From: an uncultured Cuneatibacter sp.
Lineage (GTDB): Bacteria; Bacillota; Clostridia; Lachnospirales; Lachnospiraceae
Direction: 5' to 3'
NCBI GenBank assembly: GCA_934234215.1
Contig: CAKQHB010000003.1
Location: forward strand, 1-64,000
Length of the DNA stretch: 64,000 nucleotides
Positions 23,934 to 32,167 of the stretch are shown piece after piece. Position 1 is the stretch's first letter. Each line of letters starts with the position of its first letter. A program made the translations under genes and the position numbers. The notes below the pieces were generated by a model that saw nothing but the letters and a program-made list of their open reading frames with translations, had not been told where the DNA came from and made no database searches.

Positions 23934-24656
23934 TTAGTCCCTTTCATATGCTTTCACTGCGTCCGCAAGGCAGATTTTCTTTTCGTACAGCGCCTTTCCG
24001 ATCACAACGCCATAGACATTGGCCTCAGCCAGCCGCTCCAGATCCTCCATACAGGAGACACCGCCGGAGGCGATGACGGACAGTCCGCTAAGCTCTGCCA
24101 GTTGGACGGTCGCAGAAATATTTGGTCCTTGCATCATACCATCTTTTGCGACATCTGTATAGATGATTGTCTGAATTCCAAAGTCCCGTACCTGTTTTGC
24201 GAGGGTGACAGCGGACACTTCGCTCACCGTCTCCCAGCCGGAAATCGCCACCATGCCGTCTTTGGCATCAATGCCCACGACGATCTGTTCCGCACCGAAC
24301 TCCTGCACGCATTGTTTCACAAATTCCGGATCCTCGATGGCTTTTGTACCGAGGATAACGCGGGAAACACCGGCATTTAAAAGCTGTCGGATCTGCTCTG
24401 CTGTGCGGACACCGCCGCCCAGCTCCACAGGGATGTGAACGGTCTGGCAGATCTCGCGAATCGCGTCCAGATTGACGCTGCAGCCCTGCAGTGCGCCGTC
24501 CAGATCCACGAGGTGAAGGAAGCGGGCACCCTGCCGTTCCCATTCGGCTGCGACTGCTGCCGGGGATGTGGCATAGACGGTCTCTTTGGTAAAGTCCCCC
24601 TGTATGAGGCGCACACACTGCCCATGTTTCATATCAATGGCGGGAAATAATTTCAT
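23934..24656 (-). CDS. hisA: Phosphoribosylformimino-AICAR-P isomerase HisA
   Basis: This 240-aa TIM-barrel isomerase catalyses step four of histidine synthesis. The catalytic Asp lies in AIDMKHGQCVRLIQGD, phosphate sites are VELGGGVRTAEQ and ASGGVSCMEDL, and YTDVAKDGMMQGPN carries the second catalytic Asp. The ATG at 24656 has AAAGGAG six bases upstream. It lies between hisB and hisIE. Confidence 0.96.
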   Translation of the reverse strand: MKLFPAIDMKHGQCVRLIQGDFTKETVYATSPAAVAAEWERQGARFLHLVDLDGALQGCSVNLDAIREICQTVHIPVELGGGVRTAEQIRQLLNAGVSRVILGTKAIEDPEFVKQCVQEFGAEQIVVGIDAKDGMVAISGWETVSEVSAVTLAKQVRDFGIQTIIYTDVAKDGMMQGPNISATVQLAELSGLSVIASGGVSCMEDLERLAEANVYGVVIGKALYEKKICLADAVKAYERD

Positions 24657-24675
24657 CGGATTCTCCTTTCTCGGA

Positions 24676-25263
24676 TCAAAGCAGTCCTTTTGTGGACAGT
24701 TGTTCTTCGATGCGTTTGTCCAGACAGGTTGCCTGATCCAAAGCCTTCGCAAATGCCTTAAAGCAGCCCTCGATGATGTGGTGGCTGTTTTCTCCGGCGA
24801 GGAGCCGCAGGTGGAGGTTCATCCCGGCAGCACTTGCTACCGCATAAAAGAACTCCCGCACCATCTCGGTGTCAAACTCGCCCACACGCTCTGCCGGGAT
24901 CGGCACATCAAAGCCAAGGTAAGCTCTGCCGGACAGATCCACAGCACACAGCACAAGGGCATCATCCATCGGCAGGATGACAGAGCCGTACCGTACCATG
25001 GACTTTTTGTCCCCCACAGCTTTTGCGATTGCCTGTCCCAGCACGATGCCGGTGTCCTCAATGGTATGGTGACAGTCCACGTACAGATCGCCTTCGGTGT
25101 GAGCGGTAAGATCGAACAGTCCGTGTCTTGCGAAGCTATTCAGCATGTGGTCAAAAAAACCGATGCCGGTATCAATGTCTGCCTGTCCGCTGCCGTCCAG
25201 CTCGATGGCAATTTCTACATTTGTCTCTTTTGTCGTTCTTGTCACGGTTCCTACGCGTCCCAT
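24676..25263 (-). CDS. hisB: Imidazoleglycerol-phosphate dehydratase HisB
   Basis: This 195-aa monofunctional dehydratase carries metal ligands in FFDHMLNSFARHG, VDCHHTIEDTGI, and the repeated EFFYAVASAAGMNLHL and GENSHHIIEGCFKA. The ATG at 25263 has AAAGGAGG upstream. It has no phosphatase domain, the usual Gram-positive form. Confidence 0.96.
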   Translation of the reverse strand: MGRVGTVTRTTKETNVEIAIELDGSGQADIDTGIGFFDHMLNSFARHGLFDLTAHTEGDLYVDCHHTIEDTGIVLGQAIAKAVGDKKSMVRYGSVILPMDDALVLCAVDLSGRAYLGFDVPIPAERVGEFDTEMVREFFYAVASAAGMNLHLRLLAGENSHHIIEGCFKAFAKALDQATCLDKRIEEQLSTKGLL

Positions 25264-25291
25264 AAGAGCCTCCTTTTGTTGGAAAGTATCA

Positions 25292-26584
25292 TCAGTCTTC
25301 AAAACGAACCCGAATCGAGTTGGCATGTGCCGTCAGCTGCTCTGCCTCCGCAAAGGCAACGATCTCCGGATATACCGCCTCCAGCGCTTCTTTGGAATAG
25401 TAAATAATGCTGGATTTCTTGATATAGTCATCCACGCTGAGCGGGGAGAAGAACCGGGCGGTGCCATTTGTGGGAAGGACATGGTTCGGTCCGGCAAAAT
25501 AATCGCCTAACGGCTCCGAACTGTAATTTCCCAGAAAGATCGCTCCGGCATTCTGGATCTTTGGCAGAATCGCAAAAGGATCTTTTGTGAGAACTTCCAT
25601 ATGCTCCGGTGCGATGGCATTTGCTGTCTCAATGGCTTCCTCCATCGTGTCGGTTACAAGAATGTAGCCGTAATTGTCCAGAGATTTCTGGATGATGTCC
25701 TGTCTGGAAAGAACGCGGGTGAACTCATCCACCTGTTCGGAAACCTGCTTTGCCAGTTGTTCACTGGTGGTGACCAGAATGGCACACGCTAATTCATCGT
25801 GCTCTGCCTGGGATAAGAGATCTGCAGCCACATAGCGGGGATTGGCACCCTCATCCGCAAGAACCAGAATCTCACTGGGTCCTGCGATGCTGTCAATGCT
25901 GACAAAGCCGTATACGGCTTTTTTCGCCAGCGCAACGTAGATATTGCCGGGTCCTGCAATCTTGTCCACCTTTGGAATGGTCTCAGTTCCGAACGCCAGC
26001 GCTGCAATCGCCTGTGCGCCGCCAACTTTGTACACCTCTGTTGCACCAGCTAACATTGCGGCAGTCAGCGTGACGGGATTGACTTTGCCTTCGCGGTTGC
26101 AGGGGGTCACCATCACGATCCGGGAAACACCGGCAACCTGTGCGGGAACGATGTTCATAAGCACCGTGGACGGGTAAGCGGCTTTTCCGCCGGGAACATA
26201 AATACCGGCGCTGGCAAGGGGTGTGACTTTTTGTCCGAGGATCGTGCCGTCCGGCTTTGCGTCAAACCAGCTGTTTCGTTTTTGCTTTTCATGGTAAGCG
26301 CGGATGTTGGCAAGGGCATGTTTCATGATCTCAATGAGTTTCGGATCAACCTGCGCGGCTGCTTCCGCAATCTCCTCTTCCGTCACACGCAGCTGATCTG
26401 CGGTCAGTGCTGCATGATCAAACTTTTCCGTATAGGCCAACACGGCGGCATCTCCGTTTTGATGAACATCCTCGACGATTTTCTGAACAGTATCCGCATA
26501 CTGGGTGTATTGGTTCGGGTCTCGCTTCAGCAGCTCGGAAATAATATTTTTTCTTGTGGTTTCGTCCATTTTTCGAATTCTCAT
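25292..26584 (-). CDS. hisD: Histidinol dehydrogenase HisD
   Basis: This 430-aa zinc enzyme makes the last two oxidations to histidine. Motifs include IYVPGGKAAYPSTVLMN, the signature around DKIAGPGNIYVALAKK, IDSIAGPSEIL, SQAEHDE, and a closing PTNGTARFFSPLSVDDY. Its ATG overlaps the hisG TGA by four bases. Confidence 0.97.
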   Translation of the reverse strand: MRIRKMDETTRKNIISELLKRDPNQYTQYADTVQKIVEDVHQNGDAAVLAYTEKFDHAALTADQLRVTEEEIAEAAAQVDPKLIEIMKHALANIRAYHEKQKRNSWFDAKPDGTILGQKVTPLASAGIYVPGGKAAYPSTVLMNIVPAQVAGVSRIVMVTPCNREGKVNPVTLTAAMLAGATEVYKVGGAQAIAALAFGTETIPKVDKIAGPGNIYVALAKKAVYGFVSIDSIAGPSEILVLADEGANPRYVAADLLSQAEHDELACAILVTTSEQLAKQVSEQVDEFTRVLSRQDIIQKSLDNYGYILVTDTMEEAIETANAIAPEHMEVLTKDPFAILPKIQNAGAIFLGNYSSEPLGDYFAGPNHVLPTNGTARFFSPLSVDDYIKKSSIIYYSKEALEAVYPEIVAFAEAEQLTAHANSIRVRFED

Positions 26585-27243
26585 TTGCCTGCACCTCCAT
26601 AATAAGTCTCACAATATGCTCTCAGATCCCGGATCAGCTTCATGATCCGCTCGTGCTCCATCTTCATGCTGACTTGATTGACAACAACTCTTGCGGAGAG
26701 GGGACACACTTCCTCCAGTACGGTCAGTCCGTTTTCCCGTAGCGTTGTACCGGTCTCCACGATATCTACGATGACATCGGAAAGTCCCACGATGGGGGCT
26801 AGCTCGATGGAGCCGTTGAGCTTGATAATCTCCACGGTCTGATTTTTCTTGTTATAAAAATAATTTTTTGCAATGTGGGGATACTTTGTAGCAACCCGAA
26901 TCTGTTCCTGATGTGCCAGAAGCGCTCGGGCGCTCTCCGGTCCGCAGACGCACATACGGCATTTTCCGAGACCGAGATCTAAGACCTCGTATAAGTTTCT
27001 GCCTTCTTCTAAGATCGTATCTTTTCCCACAACACCGATGTCCGCGGCTCCGTATTCTACATAAGTCGGCACATCCGATGCTTTTGCGAGGAAGAAGCGC
27101 AGCCCCAGCTCTTCGTTGGTGAAGATCAGCTTTCTGGAATCCGGATCATCCATTTCCTGACAGCGGATGCCGATATGTTCCAAAAGCTCCATCGTCTTGT
27201 TTGCGAGACGCCCCTTGGCAAGTGCAAATGTCAGATAACGCAT
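26581..27243 (-). CDS. hisG: ATP phosphoribosyltransferase HisG, short form
   Basis: This 220-aa catalytic subunit starts histidine synthesis from ATP and PRPP. It starts MRYLTFALAKGRLANKT; the ATG at 27243 has GGAGG upstream and lies directly after hisZ. The length marks the short form without the regulatory C-terminal domain. So it needs HisZ, which is encoded immediately upstream. PRPP site: DIVETGTTLRENGL. Confidence 0.96.
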   Translation of the reverse strand: MRYLTFALAKGRLANKTMELLEHIGIRCQEMDDPDSRKLIFTNEELGLRFFLAKASDVPTYVEYGAADIGVVGKDTILEEGRNLYEVLDLGLGKCRMCVCGPESARALLAHQEQIRVATKYPHIAKNYFYNKKNQTVEIIKLNGSIELAPIVGLSDVIVDIVETGTTLRENGLTVLEEVCPLSARVVVNQVSMKMEHERIMKLIRDLRAYCETYYGGAGK

Positions 27244-27245
27244 AC

Positions 27246-28475
27246 TCAGATGTCCTCCTTCCAGAATTGCAGTTCGCCGTTTGCGGGCAAATACCAGATT
27301 TCCGAAAAGCCGTGGTGCAAAGCGTACTGCTTGTAGTCTTCCAACGATTTTTCCCGATACCACTTCATCATCTGGATCTGTCTGCCGTCAGCGCGATACT
27401 TTGCCGCTACCGTGATGGCTTCCGTCCGTCTTTTGCGGTCGTAAAGCAGGATGACGTCGGACATCATGCCTTTTAGATTTAACTTTTGGCTGCGCATACC
27501 GGAAAGCAGAGCATCCATGGAAATACCAAATCCAATGGCGGCTGCATTCTTCCCATACTGCGCGAGCAGGCGATCGTATCTGCCGCCGTTTATGATGCTT
27601 GCACCGGTACCATAAGTAAAAGCGCGAAAGATCACGCCGGTATAATATTCATATTTTCCGACAAGACCGAGATCAAAGGTGACATACTGTGCTTTTCCGT
27701 ACAGCTCCAGAATGTGATATACCTTTTCCAGCCGGTCAAGAGCAGCGAGACAGGTGGGATTTTGTGTCAGCGTCCGCGCCTTTGCAAGACAGGATGTATC
27801 GCCAAATAATTCAATCATGCCGGTCAGCGTGCGCTGCAGTGATTCGGAAACGCCCCATTGTCGCAGGCAATCCTCCGCGGCAAAAAGGTTTTTATCCTCC
27901 ATGTACTGTCGCAGCTCCAGTCGCTGATCATCGGACAGCCCAGCCTCTTCCACAAGCCCCTGAAAAAAGTTGATGTTTCCGAGCTCAATTTGAAATTCGG
28001 TCAGACCGGCGGCAAGCAGACAGTCCGCCATCATGGCAATCATCTCTGCTTCGGAGTCTGTCGTCTCGTCCCCGATCAGCTCGGCGCCCAGCTGTGTCTG
28101 CTCCCGCAGACGTCCCTGATAGCCCGTGTGGTTCACGAAGGTACTGCCACAGTAGCAGACCCGCAGCGGCAGATCCTCCTCGCGAAAATACTTTGCGGCG
28201 CAGCGTGCCACTGCCGGTGTGATATCTGGCCGCAGGACCAGGGTTTCACCGTCCCGGTCAATAAATTTAAACATCTCTCTGGAAGAGACGCTTCCCTTTT
28301 CTTTGCTGAACACATCAAAAAATTCAAAGGTGGGAGTCTGAATGCCGCGATAGCCATATCGGTGCAGGATGTCCGTCATCCGCTCTTCCACCGCCTGCTT
28401 TTCGGCATATTCTTTTGTGTAATAGTCCCGGACTCCCTCCGGTGTATGCAGCAGTTTTTTGCTGTTTTGTTCCAT
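27246..28475 (-). CDS. hisZ: ATP phosphoribosyltransferase regulatory subunit HisZ
   Basis: This 409-aa paralogue of histidyl-tRNA synthetase forms the feedback-sensitive complex with short HisG. It has class II synthetase motifs (GVRDYYTKEYAEK, LVLRPDITPAVARCAA) but no anticodon-binding domain. It is the first gene of the his operon. The order downstream is hisG, hisD, hisB, hisA, hisIE; hisC, hisH and hisF are missing from the cluster. Confidence 0.93.
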   Translation of the reverse strand: MEQNSKKLLHTPEGVRDYYTKEYAEKQAVEERMTDILHRYGYRGIQTPTFEFFDVFSKEKGSVSSREMFKFIDRDGETLVLRPDITPAVARCAAKYFREEDLPLRVCYCGSTFVNHTGYQGRLREQTQLGAELIGDETTDSEAEMIAMMADCLLAAGLTEFQIELGNINFFQGLVEEAGLSDDQRLELRQYMEDKNLFAAEDCLRQWGVSESLQRTLTGMIELFGDTSCLAKARTLTQNPTCLAALDRLEKVYHILELYGKAQYVTFDLGLVGKYEYYTGVIFRAFTYGTGASIINGGRYDRLLAQYGKNAAAIGFGISMDALLSGMRSQKLNLKGMMSDVILLYDRKRRTEAITVAAKYRADGRQIQMMKWYREKSLEDYKQYALHHGFSEIWYLPANGELQFWKEDI

Positions 28476-28518
28476 GATCTGACGTCCTTTCTGAGCAGTC
28501 TGTCACGAGTACTTTAGT

Positions 28519-28536
28519 GTGCTACCACATTAGCAC
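28519..28536 (-). promoter_or_regulatory. TrpR-family-like operator of the his operon
   Basis: GTGCTA-ATGTGG-TAGCAC is an 18-bp inverted repeat in the early transcribed region, about 20 bases downstream of the -10 box. It has the 6-6-6 layout of the trp operator (GTACTA-GTTAAC-TAGTAC), with the half-site GTRCTA conserved. The YerC/HisR proteins of Firmicutes belong to the TrpR family, so a histidine-sensing HisR is the likely ligand (inference). Confidence 0.6.
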
Positions 28537-28555
28537 GATAAAGCATGCTGGTGAT

Positions 28556-28584
28556 AGTATACCGGGGCATCTCTTATTTGTCAA
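28556..28584 (-). promoter_or_regulatory. his operon promoter
   Basis: Minus strand: TTGACA, 17-base spacer, TATACT, a near-consensus sigma-A promoter. The -35 box directly abuts the recU stop codon at 28585, with no terminator between. Confidence 0.88.
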
Positions 28585-29130
28585 TCAGTTTTCGGAATGG
28601 CTGTCCCGAAATTCCAGATCTTTCTGGAGCGGGATGAGATACGGGATCTGTCCTCCTGCCCGGCTTGGGATCCGATAGGCTTTGTCGATCTCGTCATAGG
28701 CGATGCTCTTTCTGCCGCCCTCTGCGGCGCGGGTCCAGAAACGCTCCAGATCGCGAAAGGGCAGATAATACATCTCATTCAGCGCAGTATATGAAATCAG
28801 CAGAAAGGCAATCCCTCCCTGCTGTTCAAATTCCCGCATAAATGCCACCTGATGCTCGTGGACGTTTTGCAGCGGAAAGGTCCGAACATTGCACTCCTTG
28901 GCATCAAAGCATATAGGGATCCCCTGTACGGCACCGATGTAGTCTACAGTACTCTTTTGCTCAAAATAAGCAAGAGTGATGTGTCGGTTTTTGTCCATTT
29001 CCACCGGCTTGATGGGGGTTGGAATCTTTTGAATTAATGCCAGCCCCTTCTTACGGTATGCTTCATTTGTATAGTTGATCAGTTCTTCCAGGGTCGAGCC
29101 CCGAAGTCCTCTGGAATTCCAGGTTGCCAT
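28585..29130 (-). CDS. recU: Holliday junction resolvase RecU
   Basis: This 181-aa RecU-type nuclease resolves Holliday junctions in Firmicutes. It begins with NSRGLRGSTLEELINYTN (family N-terminal motif) and carries KIPTPIKPVE, the catalytic STVDYIG and CFDAKE (PD-ExK nuclease core), and YLPFRDLERFW. The start at 29130 overlaps the end of the pseudouridine synthase gene by 52 bases, more than usual. Confidence 0.92.
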   Translation of the reverse strand: MATWNSRGLRGSTLEELINYTNEAYRKKGLALIQKIPTPIKPVEMDKNRHITLAYFEQKSTVDYIGAVQGIPICFDAKECNVRTFPLQNVHEHQVAFMREFEQQGGIAFLLISYTALNEMYYLPFRDLERFWTRAAEGGRKSIAYDEIDKAYRIPSRAGGQIPYLIPLQKDLEFRDSHSEN

Positions 29131-30149
29131 CCGTCTGTCTCCTTGATTCGCCGTATTACTTTCTGAAAATCTGCCGGGACCGGTGCAGTGATGTGCTTTC
29201 CGGAAAGGGCAGGCAGTGTGCTGTCTGCGGGGAATTCCATCCGTGCTGCATGGAGCATCTGTCTGCGGACATGAAATGTCCGGGTCTCCGGATGCGCCGC
29301 ATGTTCCCCGTATTTGGAATCGCCCAGAATCGGGTGTCCGATGGATGCCAGATGAGCACGGATCTGATGGGTCTTTCCGGTGATCAGTTCAATCTGCAGC
29401 AGCGTTGCCCGTCTGCTGGTGGCAATCGGTTCCCATGCCGTCTCTACAAGTGCAGCGCCCGGACGGGCAATGTTGGTAATAACCACCTGATTGGTCGCTT
29501 CGTCCTTGCTCCAGTAGCCTTTCAGATGTTCTGTCCTTGTCATGCGTCCTTCCACGAGGGCATAATAAAACTTTCGTACTTTGCGATCCCGGATCATGGC
29601 AGATAACTGCTGTAATCCGTTCATCGTCTTTCCGGCAGCGATAAGACCGCTGGTATTTCGGTCCAGACGGTTGCAGACAGAAGGCTTGACGAGGCGCATC
29701 TGTTCGGCGTTCATCCGACCGGTATCCAAAAGCCAGTCCAACAATTGTTCGTTGATGGAATAATCCGAGGGGACTGCTTTCTGGGACAGGACGCCTGCAG
29801 GCTTTGCAAGAAACAAAACATCCGGATCTTCGTAGAGAACATCCAGAGGCGGAAGTTTCTTTTCGGGCTGCTTTGGAGCGGGAGCTGTCTGCGCCGGACT
29901 GCCGGTCTCCACGGAGGAGGGAGCAGTTCCATTCTGAAAAGCCAGGATCGTCTCTTCTGCCAGAAACAGCTTAACTTCATCTCCGCCCGTCAGCTTTTCT
30001 GCGCCGGTAGCTTTTTTTCCATTCAGGGTAATATTCTTTTTTCGCAGCATTTTGTATAAAAAACTTTTTGGTGCGGTATGGAAATAACGGGACAGCATCT
30101 TATCCAGACGCTGTCCTGCTTCTTCTTTTGCGATCGTAATTTGTCTCAT
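29079..30149 (-). CDS. RluA-family pseudouridine synthase
   Basis: This 356-aa pseudouridine synthase of the RluC/RluD type has an N-terminal S4 RNA-binding domain (about 1-65; EEAGQRLDKMLSRYFHTAPK) and a catalytic domain with the Asp in CNRLDRNTSGLIA and the later TGKTHQIRAHLASIGHPILGD. A Pro/Ala-rich spacer (about 75-98) joins them. The exact rRNA site is not predictable. It lies with other RNA-modification genes upstream. Confidence 0.9.
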   Translation of the reverse strand: MRQITIAKEEAGQRLDKMLSRYFHTAPKSFLYKMLRKKNITLNGKKATGAEKLTGGDEVKLFLAEETILAFQNGTAPSSVETGSPAQTAPAPKQPEKKLPPLDVLYEDPDVLFLAKPAGVLSQKAVPSDYSINEQLLDWLLDTGRMNAEQMRLVKPSVCNRLDRNTSGLIAAGKTMNGLQQLSAMIRDRKVRKFYYALVEGRMTRTEHLKGYWSKDEATNQVVITNIARPGAALVETAWEPIATSRRATLLQIELITGKTHQIRAHLASIGHPILGDSKYGEHAAHPETRTFHVRRQMLHAARMEFPADSTLPALSGKHITAPVPADFQKVIRRIKETDGWQPGIPEDFGARPWKN

Positions 30150-30190
30150 AGAGCCTCTTTTCGGTCTTTGTGAAATTAAAAGGTAAAATC

Positions 30191-30784
30191 TTAGAAGGAA
30201 TTTGCCAGCAGAGCAGACTCGATCCGTTCGATGGTCTTTCTCTGTTCGTCATCCTGCGGTGCCTGCAGCTTGGAAAGCTGTGCGGCAAACTTCTTTTCCT
30301 CCGTGAACAGTTCTACCGGAACATCCAGCTCGCTCAGACGGAGACGACCTTCCAGATAGCGGGAAAACTCTGCTGCGGAGGGCAGCTTTTTCAGTGTATC
30401 CGGCTTTCCGACACGCTCATAATATCCAACAACCCGATCCGCGGAAAATGCCATGTACGGCAGGCTGACGGTAGGACCGTTGGGGTTAGTGATTGCCAGC
30501 TCAGTGATGACCCTGCAGGGCGCAGCCTGTGCCGTGTAGCGGTCATAATGCGCCCGCTCTCTGCTGTGATATGGGAACATCGCAACAAAGTGAACGAAGA
30601 AATTGCTAGCTGGCAGTACATTTAAGATTGCACAGATCTTTAATAAAACTGCAACCGTATCGCTGACAAACATCGTCGCAGTCAACATGGCAATGATGAT
30701 CAATACAAAGATAAGGACGGTGATGCCCTTTACTTTTTTGGTGTGACTCAGATATCCAGGGGTTCCTTTGATAACTTTCTTCAT
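30191..30784 (-). CDS. Conserved membrane protein of unknown function
   Basis: This 197-aa protein has a short basic N-terminus and two hydrophobic segments (about residues 20-42 and 44-68). A soluble C-terminal domain of about 125 residues follows, with HYDRYTAQAAPCRVITEL and YMAFSADRVVGYYE. No enzyme motif is recognised. It lies 12 bases after the HAD phosphatase gene and 41 before the pseudouridine synthase, in the same orientation. Confidence 0.65.
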   Translation of the reverse strand: MKKVIKGTPGYLSHTKKVKGITVLIFVLIIIAMLTATMFVSDTVAVLLKICAILNVLPASNFFVHFVAMFPYHSRERAHYDRYTAQAAPCRVITELAITNPNGPTVSLPYMAFSADRVVGYYERVGKPDTLKKLPSAAEFSRYLEGRLRLSELDVPVELFTEEKKFAAQLSKLQAPQDDEQRKTIERIESALLANSF

Positions 30785-30796
30785 AAGTTCTCCTTT

Positions 30797-31465
30797 TTAG
30801 TGGTTGTCTACAAGCTGCTCAAATGACTCAATGTAATCGTCTGCCTGTTCATACTTCTCAGTCCGCATATGTGCAGACCAGGTATCCTCCACTGCCCATG
30901 CCCGCATTCCGGCACGATGTCCGGCAAGAATGCCAGCCGGGACATCCTCAAATACGAGACAATGCTCCGGTGTGGTGTTCAGCTCCTGCGCCAGACGGAT
31001 GTAAATATCCGGCGCGGGTTTCCCATGCTGAACTTCATGGGATGTCAGAACGCAGTCAAAATATTCCGTAATATGCAGGGCATCCAGTACAGCCTCCGTC
31101 AACTGTCTGGAATTACTCGTCGCAATTCCCATCTTCAAGCCCTGTGCTTTTGCCTGCTGTAGAAATTCAAGAACCCCTTCTTTCAGAGGAACTTCGTGCA
31201 GATATTTCTCGTGCGCCATCGCATTCCAGCAATCCATGATCTCTTCTACAGTATCCGGAATCGGGAAATGCTCCTTGAAATAGATCGCTGTCTCGTGAAA
31301 GCCGTAGCCTTCAATGTCTTTCTTCAGTGTGGGCGGCATCGTAAGACCGTAACGGTCGAGAAATTCAATGTCGATCGCATCCCACATCCACATGGAATCG
31401 ATCAGAGTGCCGTCCATATCAAACAGCAACGCTGTCACTCCCTCCGGAAGCTGTTTTTTTACCAT
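30797..31465 (-). CDS. HAD-superfamily phosphatase
   Basis: This 222-aa HAD hydrolase, subfamily IA, resembles beta-phosphoglucomutase and phosphoglycolate phosphatases. Motif I is LLFDMDGTLIDSMWMWD, motif II GIATSNS, motif III HGKPAPDIY and motif IV FEDVPAGI. A helical cap lies between about 20 and 85. The substrate cannot be told. It overlaps the upstream RsuA-family gene by seven bases. Confidence 0.85.
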   Translation of the reverse strand: MVKKQLPEGVTALLFDMDGTLIDSMWMWDAIDIEFLDRYGLTMPPTLKKDIEGYGFHETAIYFKEHFPIPDTVEEIMDCWNAMAHEKYLHEVPLKEGVLEFLQQAKAQGLKMGIATSNSRQLTEAVLDALHITEYFDCVLTSHEVQHGKPAPDIYIRLAQELNTTPEHCLVFEDVPAGILAGHRAGMRAWAVEDTWSAHMRTEKYEQADDYIESFEQLVDNH

Positions 31466-32154
31466 TTTCGTAATTCCTCTCTCTCCTCAGCGGTCAGTCG
31501 GCGGTACTGTCCCGGCTCCAGAGACTCATCCAGTGTCAGCGGTCCCATAGAAAGCCGTTTCAGACCGGTTACTTTACAGCCAATCGCTGCAAACATGCGC
31601 TTGACCTGATGGTACTTTCCCTCCTGAATCGTCAAAAGACCGGTGTGCTCCGTCAACACTTCCAGCTTTGCGGGCATCGTCTGTCCGTCGCCGTACAGCT
31701 CGACACCCTGCTCAAACATCTGAACTGCCGCCTCGGGCATCGTTTCCTCAATGGTGACAAGATAGGTCTTGTCCACGTGATGATTCGGGGACAGCAGACG
31801 GTGCGCCAGAGCTCCGTCATTTGTGATGAGCAGAAGTCCTTCGGTATCCAGATCCAGTCTGCCCACCGGGAACAGATCCTTTCTCTGACTGTCATGAATG
31901 AGGGACAGCACAGTGGGATACAGGGCATCTTCCGTTGCGGAAACAACGCCCTGAGGTTTGTTCAGCATAAAATACTCAAATTTTTCGTAAATGATTTCTT
32001 TGCCTTCAAAGTCAACACGGTCATCCTCCTGAACCTGAAAGCCGGGATCTGTCTGTATCACACCATTGACCTGCACAGACCGTTTCCGGATCAGATCCTT
32101 TACCTGACTTCTTGTTCCGATTCCCATATCAGCTAAGTATTTATCCAAACGCAT
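31459..32154 (-). CDS. RsuA/RluB-family pseudouridine synthase
   Basis: This 231-aa enzyme of the RsuA type isomerises a uridine in 16S or 23S rRNA. It opens with an S4 domain (MRLDKYLADMGIGTRSQVK); the catalytic Asp lies in PVGRLDLDTEGLLLITNDG, and KYHQVKRMFAAIG is the closing motif. The ATG at 32154 is chosen because it begins the S4 domain; a longer frame overlaps the methyltransferase gene. Confidence 0.9.
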   Translation of the reverse strand: MRLDKYLADMGIGTRSQVKDLIRKRSVQVNGVIQTDPGFQVQEDDRVDFEGKEIIYEKFEYFMLNKPQGVVSATEDALYPTVLSLIHDSQRKDLFPVGRLDLDTEGLLLITNDGALAHRLLSPNHHVDKTYLVTIEETMPEAAVQMFEQGVELYGDGQTMPAKLEVLTEHTGLLTIQEGKYHQVKRMFAAIGCKVTGLKRLSMGPLTLDESLEPGQYRRLTAEEREELRKW

Positions 32155-32167
32155 ATGATCGCCTTCT

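Noticed and set aside
28476..28584. A T-box or His-codon leader peptide before hisZ
   Set aside because: The leader is only about 75 bases, with no T-box sequence and no run of His codons.
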